Shown: piece by piece, positions 23,914-35,846 of the stretch
Numbering within the stretch: position 1 is the first letter of the stretch
Layout: each line of letters begins with the position of its first letter
NCBI GenBank assembly: GCA_945643635.1
Contig: CALZFC010000016.1
Location: 6,238,501 to 6,302,500 of the forward strand
Direction of reading: 5' to 3'
Length of the DNA stretch: 64,000 bases
From: Allodiplogaster sudhausi
Taxonomy: Eukaryota > Nematoda > Chromadorea > Rhabditida > Diplogasteridae
Translations under genes and position numbers: made by a program
The notes under the pieces: generated by a model
The model's input: only the letters and a program-made list of their open reading frames with translations
What the model was told of the DNA's origin: nothing
The model's database searches: none

Positions 23914-24572
23914 TTAACTTGAATAGTGGAAATCCCATGCTAACAATTAGAGCACGTTTTGGACACCGAGGTCAGCTTTCGTCCGCAGCCCAGACGTTTT
24001 TAAAGTGATGCAACATATGTAGGAGCCCGCGTTTCAAGCACGGCTTTGCCTATCTCAAATGATAGTTAATAGGCTTTTCCATATTGGGCAGCTTTCTTTT
24101 ATCCCTGGTTTCATGTGGCTTCAAGAAACAGAAGAACATTTAATTGTACCCCATGTATGGAATTCTACGGAATTCAACAAGGTAGGAAAATGGATGCAAA
24201 AAAGATTAAGATCGAATCAAAATGGCTTTAATCGATGTAGAAGAGTGCTAAGCAATGGCCTATGTACTAAAAAGATAATTTAATGCCGTGATTGATATAG
24301 TTACGCCACCAGTCAAATATTGCATTTTCTCGCCTTTTAGGTGTCATCAATCGTGCAATGGTTTCTTGAAGCCAAGTGAAGCCAAAGATAAAACAAGGCT
24401 GCCCAATATTTAAAAGCCTATTAACTATCATTTGAGATAGGCAAATCCGTGTTTGAAGCACGGATCCCTACATAGCATCACGTTAACTAGGTCTGGGCTG
24501 CGGACGAAAGCTGACCTCGGTGTCCAATACGTGCTCTAATAGTTATCATGGAATTTCCACTGCTCAAGTAAC
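23914..24572. repeat. inverted repeat pair, arms about 230 bp
   Basis: Arms 23914-24146 and 24341-24572 are inverted copies (shared CGAGGTCAGCTTTCGTCC) around a 195-bp spacer. Both arms can be read as MIVNRL..IGQ..FI.GF.WLQET, and also as TIRAR.GHRGQLSSAAQT, so the ancestor may have been coding. It directly precedes repeat copy B. Confidence 0.8.
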
Positions 24573-25263
24573 TATCAAAATAGCGTAACAAGCCTCTCCT
24601 ATTCAAGAAGCCTCCGTTGTTGCGATTTGTCTCCAACTTGACTACGATATCACCAGCCAAACACTTGGACGACCACCTCAATTCCTCCGGCGTAGACCAT
24701 CCCCCGGCTACGAAGGCGACTCTACTGTGATTTTGCGATCGTACTTCAATTATATCTTGTTGCGCAAGATGTATTATTCATATCCTGCAAATATTAAATG
24801 TGTAGTAGAAGCAGTGTGAATGGCGTCAATTCCATTCGGAGGTTATTCGGAGTTAGCAGGTTTAGGCTTTCTCTAAGAGGAAAGGCGAGATTATGCTCAA
24901 TTCTAAATTGCTTATAAAGTGACCAAATACAAAAGAAGGCGATGTAAGATTTAACAGTCATCGAGCTCGTTCCGTACATTAAGTTTTTCTAAGTCGATTT
25001 CAGGATGCAATACGGTTGCAGAATAGATCTGATTCATCGGGAGAGAATGTTAATCTGTTCAAAAAATAAATCTAATTCACCGCAATATGTTAGCCGCGTT
25101 GAAAAATTCAATGCTACATATATTGACATTCCGTTTGTTGAAGGCTTGTCTATTTCCGCGAGAAAAGAGAAGGTGGTTTTCGCTGCTACCGCCATGCTAA
25201 AAGGGCAACTCTTCGTAAGAACGACGCTTGGTACGGGGTAGATGGTGCAAAAAATATATATAT

Positions 25264-26545
25264 GACGCGATTTGCGAGAGAATCGTAAGGAAGCCAAAGA
25301 GCCGGGGAACCGGCAAAATTAGATTTCGCTCAAAAGCTCTTTATAGGTCATTTTTAACACGGCGAAACGTTTGGAATGGGTCCGGGAGTCTGAAATCGCC
25401 GTTTTGGCGAGCTGTTTAAAATTCGAGAGCCCGATGAAACTTGCAGAGATGGTCGCACATTCGGGTTCGCTGTTTCGCACACAATAAAGCAATATTAGTG
25501 AAAAGTTTTTCATAAATAGACAAGATATTGCTTTATGAAGCTACTAAAGTAGAATTTGAAAATATTCACTTTTATGGCCTCAGGGGCCCCTAGACTTTGG
25601 AGAGGCGCCGTTCTCTTATATGGAAATTGGTCATGGGTTTTCTATTTGAAGTTGTAGAGCAAAAAATTATCTTTCCAATGAGCTATAGTATGCCAGACAC
25701 CGACGAGCTTTTTTACGTTTCCCAATCACAAAACTGTTGAAATACCCTCGATTCAGTGCCCGTGCATCAGCTTGCACTTTGTTTAGGCGTTACCGACGAC
25801 GAAAACGCAACACAAGCGATATACCGCATGAAGGTAGTCTAGGGAATTTATGTAGGTTTTTATGTAACTGTTTAAATAAAATTTAAATGCAAAACAAATT
25901 TGTTAATTATCGGGCAAAAGAGTTTGCTCCCCTGAGGAATCGAACCCGGGACCTTTGCATCGCGATCTCAACTCATTCGCACTACACTAAATCATCGTTA
26001 ATACAGCCGACAATACCATTCTTCTCACTCTGCCCGGTGCATAGGTCAAAAAATCGATGAACCCGCGTATTTCAACAGTTTTATGATTGGGAAACATAAA
26101 AAAGCTCGTCGGTATCTGGCATACTATAGCTCATTGGAAAGATAATTTCTTGCTCTACAACTTAAGATAGAAAACCCATGACTAATTTCCATATAAAAGA
26201 ATGGCGAATCTCCAAAGTCTAGGGGATACTGAGGCCATAAAAGTGAATATTTTTAAATTCTACTTTAGTAGCTTTATAAAACAATATCTTGTCTATTTGT
26301 GACAAAATTTTCACGAATATTGCTGTATCGTGTGCGAAACAGCGAACGCGAATGTGCGACCATCTCTGCAAGTTTCTTCGGGTTCTCGAATTTAAAACCT
26401 CGCACAGCTCGCCAAAATGATGATTTCAGAATCCCGGACCCATTCCAATCGTTTCGCCGTGTTAAAAAGTACCTATAAAAAGCTTTTGAGCGAAATCTAA
26501 TTTTACCGGGTCCCCGGCCATTTTGATACTCTCGCAAATCGCGTC
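25264..26545. mobile_element. foldback DNA transposon, 1.28 kb
   Basis: Terminal inverted repeats of about 480 bp (25264-25745 and 26067-26545) begin GACGCGATTTGCGAGAG. The 320-bp middle is unique and carries a tRNA-like segment. Flanks are ATAT on both sides. The paralogous sequence at about 570-580 reads straight through, giving an empty site and a probable ATAT or TA target duplication. There is no transposase, so it is non-autonomous. Confidence 0.85.
25925..25996 (-). repeat. tRNA-like Pol III promoter segment (SINE head)
   Basis: On the minus strand an A-box-like TAGTGTAGTGC (25979-25989) lies 43 nt upstream of a perfect B box GGTTCGATTCC (25936-25946), the spacing of a tRNA gene. The acceptor stem and part of the T stem do not pair, so it is not a working tRNA gene. 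It reads as the head of a tRNA-derived SINE, or a captured tRNA remnant, in the centre of the foldback element. Confidence 0.7.
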
Positions 26546-26966
26546 ATATGATATTAAGAAAAAGTTTCTATGAATAATATGAAAGCATTTAACCCGTATC
26601 TTTCCTTCACAACTTTTTAAAATTATTTATTTGTTCGAACATCATAAAAAGATGTGATAACATTGACATTTATTTTATATGTGTTATCCAGATGAAGACT
26701 AGAGTAATAATAGGAAGGGGAAAGAGAAAGCTGAAGCCTCTCGGCAATAAATGTCGAGAATTAACAAGAGATTAAGAATGAGAGAGAGACGCAAAAGAAC
26801 TGCCCATGGTTAGCAGCATTAGGTATTTTGTGGAAAGACGGGACAACGTTCGATATCTAATCATATGATCAATAGAGAAGGAAAGGAAGGAAAAAATGTT
26901 AATATGACGTGTTTAAATAGTCACTTCAGGTTCAAGCAACAGAACAATCTCAATTGCGTAGAAGAC

Positions 26967-28158
26967 CAACGTCTTCAATTCATGCATTTCGCAATATCAA
27001 GTCAAGAGATTAAGCCCATTTGTCAGCTCTTCAGTAAACTCAAGGTGGGGCAGGGGTGAATGAAGAAAGAGATTGCCGGTCCGAAAAGAATTTTATTTTC
27101 TGCAATTTTTATTATTTTCAAAATTACCACTTTTCTTCTTCTCATTTTTTTTTAAGTCGACATTTCACGTTAAATCTAGGAGCAGTGGGCTTTAGCCTCT
27201 GGTAATTTATTTTCCAGAGTCATGTTTTCAGGTGGATTGAGATGTTCAAATTGTAAATGGAATCCATACACGGATCTTTACAGATTGGTGGATCGGCTGA
27301 AAGAGATAATCATATTAGATTTAATGGCTTTGTGTTATTTTATGCGATATGTGACATTTATATGTGTGTCGATTTTTAAGTTCATTTAAGGAGCAAACAT
27401 TTCTATAATAGCCGGCCGGGCAATTGCAGCTCATTGAATGGCGGTAGACTAAAAGAAGACGATTACCAAAAAAGATTCATGCTAGCTCGAAATACCGCTC
27501 ATTCACCCTGCACGTAGGCACTCTCTCATTCTCGCATGCAACAAAACAGAAATGGCATTTTCCTTGTAACATGTCTATGCAACGGCTTCTTCAATCATCT
27601 TTGGCGTATTTGGCTTACCTGTGGATTTTGTTGGAGTGATTCTTCGAATCAGATTCGATGACTTGGGAAGTATTTTTGGTACTTCACTATATCTTATAGC
27701 ACATACATATAATAGCATTTCGTAATAATAAATGAATAGTGATGTACAAAAAGGTTTTTTTAATGCATTTTAAAGGAACGATGTAAAAAAGACTTTAGCT
27801 CCATTCGTAGGATATCAGATTGTCCAAAGGCAAACATTCGGAAATCTTGTTTCATCAAGATCACTTTTGAATTTCTTTCAATGCTGAACAGCCGCTTTTC
27901 GGATTAATTAACTTGAGATAAAGAAAGTTGGCCAAATTTCAATCGATTGTTGTCCATACTGCGGTAACCAATTATAAAGATAATAAAGCAACTGAAAAAT
28001 ATCAATTGCACAAGCATTTACTCTCACGATCTGTCTTTCGAGAGCATAAAAAAACAACAAATTCTGGTGACTCCTCATTCGGCATGAAGAATATCAGCAG
28101 GTAATTAATATAATAATAAACTTTAACGACTTTACACAAGTTATATACGAATTCTTAC
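26967..28158. other. no gene seen; dispersed repeats
   Basis: AT-rich sequence with diverged dispersed-repeat motifs and no supported exon, apart from the direct repeat listed at 27724-28011. Confidence 0.6.
27724..28011 (+). repeat. near-identical direct repeat, copy 1
   Basis: About 290 bp, almost identical to 29560-29849, including GGAACGATGTAAAAAAGAC and TTTCAATCGATTGTTGTCC. The high identity against otherwise diverged repeats suggests a recent duplication or conversion. Confidence 0.9.
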
Positions 28159-28465
28159 GGAAACCGGAGCGATTCGGAGGAGGGGGTGCGAAGGGAGAAG
28201 TGCTGGTGAGGATGATAGGAAAGAAGGGCGAAGAGATTCATAAAGAGTGGGGGACGGAGGCTAGAAAATATATTTATTAAGCGAGCGAGTAAACCACCGG
28301 ATATTTGTAAGTTTTTGAAAGGGAGGATTGGGACTTTTTTGTTAATATTTTCCGGTTGGATAACAAAAGCGAGATGAAGTGGTCGCAGTCCATAATCCAG
28401 ATAATTGCGAAGCTTCTTACAGCTTTCTTCGGAGAAAGATGCCACCGGAGAGGATATGCAGTGTA
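28159..28465 (-). CDS. candidate 307-bp exon, unknown gene
   Basis: Bounded on the minus strand by acceptor CTTTGTTTCAG and donor GTAAGA, and open for 102 codons (begins HCISSPVASFSEESCKK, ends TPSSESLRFP). The pyrimidine-rich upstream region is over 100 bp. Part of it resembles, at nucleotide level, blocks inside both arms of the large inverted repeat (near 8650 and 12620), where the frame is not kept. So either the repeat captured this exon or the exon is a repeat fragment. No domain is recognised. Confidence 0.4.
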
Positions 28466-28609
28466 CTGAAACAAAGGTTGAGGTCATAAAGAAAGGAAAT
28501 AAAGAAAAATAAACAGAGAAAAAATTGACATACAACAAGAAGATGAGACAGTTAGAGGAATAAGAGAAGGAGACATAAATGAAAATGGGATGGGATAGAT
28601 ACATGATTA

Positions 28610-28705
28610 GAGAGAGAGAGAGAGAGTAAGTGAGAGATAGAGAGAGAAATATCTAGGGAGAGAAAAAGAGATAGACATTGAGAGAAAGAGATAGAGAGAG
28701 AGAGA
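28610..28705 (+). repeat. GA microsatellite
   Basis: Imperfect GA tract upstream, in the transcription direction, of the minus-strand candidate exon at 28159-28465. Confidence 0.9.
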
Positions 28706-29559
28706 AGGGCGATGAGAGTAAGAGTGGGACGATTTTATTTGGACGGCAAAATGATTGTTTGCGAATGTTGCTCCTTGCCTTCTTGTAAATAAGAAAAGTG
28801 AAAACCATAAATTTTTTAGGGATAAAAAGCTAAAAATATTGAATAAGAGAGAGAAAAATAGAGAGAAAACGTGAGAGAGAGAGAGAAAAGCGAACTCAGT
28901 TCATGCGTGCATGCAATACCAAATTGTAAGTTGGAGACAAATAATCGAACGCCAAAAATGGAAGTTGTCAAATATGAAAGCGCGTCTGCAGAAATATCAA
29001 CGTCATCATGAAGCTGTTTCGCTATTCTGAAAGTGCTTGATTAATGATATTCTCACGGCAAACATCTTGCAAAGTGTGCAGCACCGAGCGGATAAAATAA
29101 CCCAAAAACGCACTAACGAATAATCATTCAGGGCATGGCCGCACCAAATATAATCCGATTGTGACAGAGTAAACCACCGGGCGTTTGTCGCCTGTGTTGG
29201 AACAGAAGAGATATGAGCAGAGAAGTTCTATAAAAAGGTAAAATGAATGACATTATCACTCCTGGACTCCCATCTATCAATTCATTCATTACCTTGGTTT
29301 GAGAATGTCGATTTAAAAATGGTAAATTAAATATCTCAAAAAATTTAAATTTAGTAAATTCTCATTGTTGCTTCTCTTGTCCACCCGGTGGAATTTGTTT
29401 CGCAACCTTCGCTCTAAGTTTTAATATTTCCGCTTATTCATCCAATACCTTATTTGCTTCATCTCACAATCAGTGCATTTAAAAATTATTCAAAATATAT
29501 TTTTTTCATTTTACATATCTTTAGCGCGCCTCTTTTTCAGAGGGGGTTCGTATCCCCCA

Positions 29560-29849
29560 AATAATAAATGTATAGTGATGTACAAACGTTTTTTAAATGT
29601 ATTTTAAAGGAACGATGTAAAAAAAGACTTTAGCTCCATTCGTAGGATATCAGATTGTCCAAAGGCAAACATTCGGAAATCTTGTTTCATCAAGATCACT
29701 TTTGAATTTCTTTCAATGCTGAACAGCCGCTTTTCGGATTAATTAACTTGAGATAAAGAAAGTTGGCCAAATTTCAATCGATTGTTGTCCATACTGCGGT
29801 AACCAATTATAAAGATAATAAAGCAACTGAAAAATATCAATTGCACAAG
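29560..29849 (+). repeat. near-identical direct repeat, copy 2
   Basis: Partner of 27724-28011, in the same orientation, about 1.8 kb away. Confidence 0.9.
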
Positions 29850-30090
29850 AAATAAATTCAAATTCGAGACGGCGGCGGCAACTGGAGTCGGTGGCATTTT
29901 TTTCCCGCAAGCCTGAACAATACCTCCCGTTAGCTATTACCAAATGTAACGTGGCTAATTGCGAACGTTTACAAAGACATTGATAAACACAAAGATTTGC
30001 AATCAAACGGCAAATGATTAGATCAAAATATTCAAAAAAGTGTCCCAATTTGTTCTACTCCAGGCAAATAATCGGCAACTCTCTTCGCAG

Positions 30091-30161
30091 GCAGACTTTC
30101 GCACTCGCCTCGGCTGTCCACCGTAGCGACGGCGCAAACGTCGCAGGAGATGTTCCGGAGG
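30091..30161 (+). CDS. candidate exon, duplicated STVATAQ-type peptide
   Basis: Acceptor CTCTTCGCAG, then RLSHSPRLSTVATAQTSQEM and FRR, then donor GTACGG. It is the plus-strand counterpart of the minus-strand exon at 10888-10938. Downstream, TTTCAG follows 26 nt after the donor. Function unknown. Confidence 0.4.
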
Positions 30162-30344
30162 GTACGGTTGCTTTTTTCATATTTCAGAGGGTACTTTAGC
30201 TTTTTTTCTTATTCCGAAGGGCATGAATCCTTTTACAGAAATGAATTAAGAAAAATGTTTGCAATCAAAACCACCGATCATCCATATATGCAAGTGCATA
30301 CATATGTATGTAAGAAGGACGAGGAATTGTCAAGAACGTACAAA

Positions 30345-30535
30345 GGAGAGAGATAGAGGAGAGAGGGAGTATGGAGATAGTGGGAGAAAGTGAGAGAGAG
30401 AGAGAGCGAGAGAGGGGAGAAGGAGTGAGAGGGAGAGGTGGAAAGAGACAAAGAGAAGGAAACGAAGGGGTGGGGAGAAAGCGAGAGAAATAGAGAGACC
30501 GAGTGAGAGAGAGAGAGAGGGAGAGACATAAAGGA
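30345..30535 (+). repeat. GA microsatellite
   Basis: Long imperfect GA tract. Arg/Glu- and Leu/Ser-rich open frames over it are artefacts. Confidence 0.95.
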
Positions 30536-31454
30536 AAAGAGAAGGCATGAGATAATGCGAGGTAAATAAAAAGAAACATTGAAGGTATTTTTTCGCTCGC
30601 CGATCTTTTTTTGTATACAAAATAATGAATTCATTGCATAATTTTTATTTATTCAACTTATGTTTGAAAATCATAGATTAATATGTATTTTTTCAATTAC
30701 TCTATGCGTATATGATACAAATTTGATTTTTGTCCTGTTTGTAGTTCAATTATATTTCGTTGCGATAGATAGAATTAAGAGGGAAAAATGTTTTTATCAA
30801 TGCAATTAGTAAATGTCTAGAGTTCCTGCTGCAACCTAAATGTGTTGTATAAAAATAATGCTAAAGAAATACTTCAGGTCCAACTGGAGATTGAAATTTC
30901 ACTATTATTTCATAACAATCACAATGAACACTTGTGAATTTCTTTCAATACTATACAGGCGCTTTTCGGATTTGTATAGTTGAGATAAAGAATGTATCTC
31001 AAATAAACAAAACCGAAAAGCGCCTGTATAGCATTGAAGCGGAATTTCAATTGATAAATTGAAATAGGCGCTTATATTTACAAGTTTGAAAAGAATTAAT
31101 TCGCAATGATTTTAGTCCCCGTTCGTCATCTCTTTATTAAGCTCAAGGAGGGAAGGAACGAATGAAGAAGGAAGTACTGCTTCGAAATGAAAGATACCTT
31201 TACACAATAATTACTACTTATTATTTCGAAATTTGCTAGTTTACTTTTCTTATGTCATAAATTTTCGCTTTTGTAATTAAAATTCTATCTTTAAATAAAT
31301 GCGGTTCATGCGTTCGTTATTCGTCCCGCTAATTTTTTTACTGTGAATACTTTTTGAAGAGCCTTTATCTAAATGTATGCAATCAAAACTACCGATCATC
31401 CATATAAGAATGAACGGGGAAATGCCAATAATATCCCATCAAAAAGGCTGTTTC

Positions 31455-31752
31455 TCTCTAATTCTCTCTCGTGCTTTCCCTCTCGCTCTCTCGCTCGTTC
31501 TCTCGGTCTTTCTCTCGCTCATACCCTCTCGATCTTTCATTCTCTCTCCCTCTCTCTCTATCCTCTCTCTCTCTCTCTCTCGTGCAGCGCTTTCTCTTGC
31601 TCTCGCTTTCTCGTTCTCTCACTCTCCCATTCTCTCTTTCTCTCTCTTTCTCTTTCTTTATCTCTCTCGTTCGCAATCACTTCCACTCGCTGTCTCGCTC
31701 TCGTCTTTTCTCTCTGTCACCGTTCTCTCTCTCTCCCTCTCTCTCTCTCTGC
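31455..31752 (+). repeat. CT microsatellite
   Basis: About 300 bp of imperfect CT repeats, the longest tract in the window. It is open in several frames only because of its composition. Confidence 0.95.
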
Positions 31753-31928
31753 CCTTTATTTTGATACATCGTTATGAATTCTTAACTTATTTAATTTCAG
31801 TCTGCAAATTACTGCTTTTTCTTTGCTTACAGGATATTAATTTAATTTAACAATTTCAATTATATCTGGTTATATATAAAAAGCAGAAAATAATTATCCA
31901 TGTAAAATTTGCAGAATCGTACAGTTTA

Positions 31929-33033
31929 TAATGTTATATTTACAGATGTAAGTATGGATGTGCAATCTATTGTAAATGTCTAAAATTAAACGAACGCTAT
32001 CAGACCGAAAAATGTGCAACAACACAAGAACGATTTACTTTAATTTGCTAATTTCTTTCAGACGATCCACCAATCTGTAAACAGCCATATATGGACTCCA
32101 TTTACAAGCCGATAGTGATTTCTCAACCTTAATTTCCTACTTTTATAAATTATTTGGGTGATAAGTTAAAAGATATACCTTCTCCATTGTAATGACTTGC
32201 TGTGAATTATCCTATCCTAGTTTATTAAAGAACTTTAGCGTGTTTAGATTTTACTTTCATCTCTCCGATTTGCACAGATTTACATTGATTTGTGTATCTA
32301 TCTATGTTTTGTAGTGCATATATGGGCTTATTGTTAAGCCATTGCAATTGTATCTCATTAAGATCTTGTATGAGAATAAAGAATTTAAAAAAAACCTGTG
32401 AATATCTTTCAATCCTTCACAGGTGCTTTTCGGAGAAATTAATTTGAGATTATCAAGGAAACAAAATTCTTATCGATATGCAGATACACCACTCCTTATC
32501 GTTTGAATAAGTCACTGAGTTAATTTTGGAAGATAATATAAGCAACAGCATAATATCAATTTGCATTTAAGAACAACCTCTTCAGCCCATCTATTTCGAG
32601 ATGTGAGTCCATTAGAATAAGCCCTGTTCGACATCTTTTCAATAATCTTCAGGTTGGGAAGGGGTGAAAAAGAGGGATTATACGGAGATAAATTGATATT
32701 TGAAACTTTTTTTCTTTTTCAAACAAAACTACTTGATAGTTTTCTTTAAAAGAGGGCATTTCTCGTAGAATCTCTTAAGATATCACAGGAAAAAAAGGCT
32801 TTCTGTGATGTCAGACTGATAAAACAATTCTATTCCTAAAAGAACTCAACGCGAAAGATGGATGAGGGTGGCGCAGATCTCAACTATGAGTGAGGGTATC
32901 AAGGTGAGTGAGAAAGATGGATAGATAATGATCGTGTTATTTTGCACATTTTTCGGTCTGATAACGTTCGTTTAATTTTAGACATTTACAATAGATTGCA
33001 CATCCATACTTACGTCTGTAAATATAGCATTAG
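31929..33033. repeat. inverted 104-bp pair bounding a 1.1-kb segment
   Basis: Arms at 31929-32032 and 32929-33033 are inverted copies (shared TTTAATTTTAGACATTTAC). The right arm covers the end and donor site of the candidate exon at 33014-33172, so exon-edge sequence was duplicated in inverse orientation. Confidence 0.85.
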
Positions 33034-33172
33034 TAAAGAGCAAAGGGCTGAAGCAAGCGAGAATTGGATGGGAAAGCCAAAGAAGTGGGGAGCGGGAGGC
33101 TGATCGAAAAGGCTGCAAGCCTTCATCGCTAATGAAACAGCATTGGGCGCTTGCACGTTTATTAGCCGCCAT
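33014..33172 (-). CDS. candidate first exon, unknown gene
   Basis: Starts with ATG in a good context (AACATGG), reads MAANKRASAQCCFISDEGL and ends at a consensus donor (GAC/GTAAGT) in phase 0. A second frame (TWRLINVQAPNAVSLAMKAC) is also open across it. No family is recognised. The plus-strand inverted copy at about 31945 keeps the donor sequence but not the exon. Confidence 0.4.
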
Positions 33173-33627
33173 GTTCTTTCAGCAAACACAAATGGCGACA
33201 TTAACTTTTTCTTTCTATGAAGCATTGCAATTTGGTTGACCAAGAAACCATTTAATTTTTTTTTTATTAAAATCATGTTTTATTTCATAAAAATATTATA
33301 TACTGCATATTTTTATTTATTCATACGATAAATGTTAAAATATATTGAGTGAATTGGGCAAACATGCTACATCGCAAGAGACGGGAATTAGGAGGCCGCG
33401 GACTGTGAACTGATAGTTTTGATGTGCAAAATTTATAGCAATCGTTCGGAAAGAGCTGTGGATAAGAGGGGACGGTTGACCTGCTGATGAAATGAAGAGA
33501 GATGCTGGTCAAGTGGGGGAGGAGGCGGCATTTATGATATCCTATTGCCTCTTGATGTTGGGCATTAAGCCATTCTGGCGAGCATTTCTCGGCGCATGCG
33601 GGCAGTCGTGACTTAGTTGAAAGAGAA

Positions 33628-33684
<57 letters not shown>

Positions 33685-33783
33685 TAGTGCGAGAGAGCGA
33701 CGGAGAGATGGATGGAAAGGGAAAGAAAGAGCTAGAAAAAGAAAACTATAACAATTTGGGAGCTCAAAGCGTTATCGATTAAC

Positions 33784-33829
<46 letters not shown>

Positions 33830-35335
33830 AGAGAGAGAAAGAGCGAGAGAAAGACTAATTGTAAGAGAGAAGGGGATTGGGGTGTGGTGGGAATTGCTTA
33901 GAGGAGGACAAGCTTTTGATCTCTTCTTTTAACTTGTGCACGTACATACATACGCCTGCAGCTGCGCTCCTTGCTCGAGCACGTGACTTGCTCAAATTTC
34001 GTCTGGCCTACATGCGCTAGTTTTATGAATATGTATATATTATTCACCACAGCAGAAAACATCATTACATTGGTATTCAAAATATGGTCATTGAAAGCTC
34101 CGTCATTTTGAAAATCGTTCAAATTAGTTCTAGTACGTTGGTCAACATTGCTGCTCGTAAAAAAATTGCTATAAAAAAATAGGGAAGCTCTCGCAATCAA
34201 GGGGTGCATTTAACAGTTAATATTTACGATTAGATCGATATTAACTTAAAAAAAAGATATTTCCAGTTTGCACTCACCTCGTTATTATAAAACAATTTTA
34301 TCGTATAAAGTAGTAGTTTTTTTTACCGCAACCCTCCGAATTTCGTCTGGTCGTCAGAGATAATAGAAAATTAATGCAAAAAAATAATTATATTATTGTG
34401 AAAACAAGCACAATATGAAAAAAAAATTCTCGGCTTTGTGTGTAATTCGAATGGCAGACGAAGTGTGCTGAGCCAGAATTCGGAGGCATGAAGAATGTGG
34501 ATGATATTTTTCTATGATGTCCAGTCCGTTACAGTTGCAGCAATACTGGTGATTAATAGAAAAAAAAAACGTTGGCCAGCACAATCAATACCTTATGCAA
34601 CAATGCGTTAAGACCAAGTCCGACCGGAAGTAGGTCATGATGTATGGTTATTTTTTCAAAGACACGGGCTCGAATTGGAAGCATGAAAATAGGTGTCAAA
34701 TTTTTTCCTTGTGATATGAAGATGCGGTGTGAATTTTTTTTGGTATCGCATTTTTCCTTCTTCACATTCTCGCTCGTTTTCTCCCTCACTCATTCTCTAT
34801 CAATTCTTCGACAATTTACCTCTCATTCCCTCCCTCCCTCTCTCGCCCTCTGTTGTTACCCTTCGAGCAAGCTCTCTAGAATATACAGACTACGCACATG
34901 TGCAGATGTATTTCAGATTCGTTATAGTTGTATGTATAGGCATGTATGCATACATGTGTTTCATGTCTCTCTTGTTCTATCACCTAAATATTTATGTAAT
35001 TTTCCAAAATATAGGTTTTTCATACCCACAAGTGCACATGCGGTTTTGCTTATATATGCGACTGACTTGAAATAAATGATTCATGTTTTGTGACCTGATG
35101 GTCTGACCGTTCGCCAAACAAGTAGTCCTAGAAGTATAGAAATGGCATGTGCATGAAAGTATACAGCATGGGTACCCCTAAAAAAAATTTGGATAACACC
35201 AATTCAAATTTTTTTACTCCGTTGCAGCCCTCCCCCCCCCCGGAGGGCTGCTTGATCCTGCCATACAGGCTCTCATAATTGCACGCCTGCATTACTGCAT
35301 CCTATGCAGCTTATTTTTCCCTTTATTCTTTGTGA
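33173..35335. other. no supported gene
   Basis: Holds GA tracts at about 33624-33680 and 33784-33870 and AT-rich sequence. A minus-strand stretch at 33350-33500 reads HQNYQFTVRGLLIPVSCDVA, which might be an exon, but it has no clear splice sites. Confidence 0.5.
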
Positions 35336-35557
35336 TCATGTGGTAATGGATGACTTTTCAATATACTCGATGTTCTCGATCAGCACGGTCCCGAACCTCG
35401 CACGCCCCTCATCGATCACTCTTCTTTGTCGGCTTTTCGCAGGCAAATCTTTTACTTTAATATTAGCATAATACCGTATGTTCCTGCATTCAAGTCGCTT
35501 TGAGATCAACAAAATATTTAAATTTTGGCGGGAACACATAACAGTCTGTTCAGCCAT
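35336..35557 (-). CDS. small hypothetical protein, 73 aa
   Basis: Begins at an ATG in ideal context (ACCATGG) and is open for 73 codons to a stop. The sequence includes ILLISKRLECRNIRYYAN and LPAKSRQRRVIDEGRARFG: basic, with no clear membrane helix, and possibly organelle-targeted by composition. A GC-rich stretch lies just upstream at 35560-35650. The next gene candidate starts 290 bp away on the other strand, so a shared promoter is possible. The family is not recognised, and further exons may exist. Confidence 0.5.
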   Translation of the reverse strand: MAEQTVMCSRQNLNILLISKRLECRNIRYYANIKVKDLPAKSRQRRVIDEGRARFGTVLIENIEYIEKSSITT

Positions 35558-35846
35558 GGTGTCGCAACATAAACACGGAAGGGTTGGACAGAGAGATTCG
35601 CACGGATCCCCATTCGAACAGCCGCGGTCGCGTTAAAGTCGTCCTTGCGAATCAGAAAGAATTTGCTGAGGTTACTCTAAATTTGCTATTGATTTTTATC
35701 AATAATCACATAATTCAATAACATTCTTGACTGAAGCAAATAATTAAAAAAACCATTTAACGGATGTGAATTCTGGTACATTAAGGTATTCTATGGTCCG
35801 GTCGGCTCCACTAAGAATCAGGCACAGCGTTGTTCAATCTGGTAAA

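Larger units (their letters stand above)
24594..26966 (+). repeat. dispersed repeat, copy B (carries foldback)
   Basis: Collinear with 58-972 but interrupted by the foldback element at 25264-26545. Confidence 0.85.

Noticed and set aside
25925..25996. Functional tRNA gene
   Set aside because: A and B boxes are present, but the acceptor stem and half of the T stem do not pair.
34393..35075. Several overlapping open frames of 60-143 codons on both strands
   Set aside because: No domains, no consistent splice sites, and composition like the surrounding non-coding sequence.
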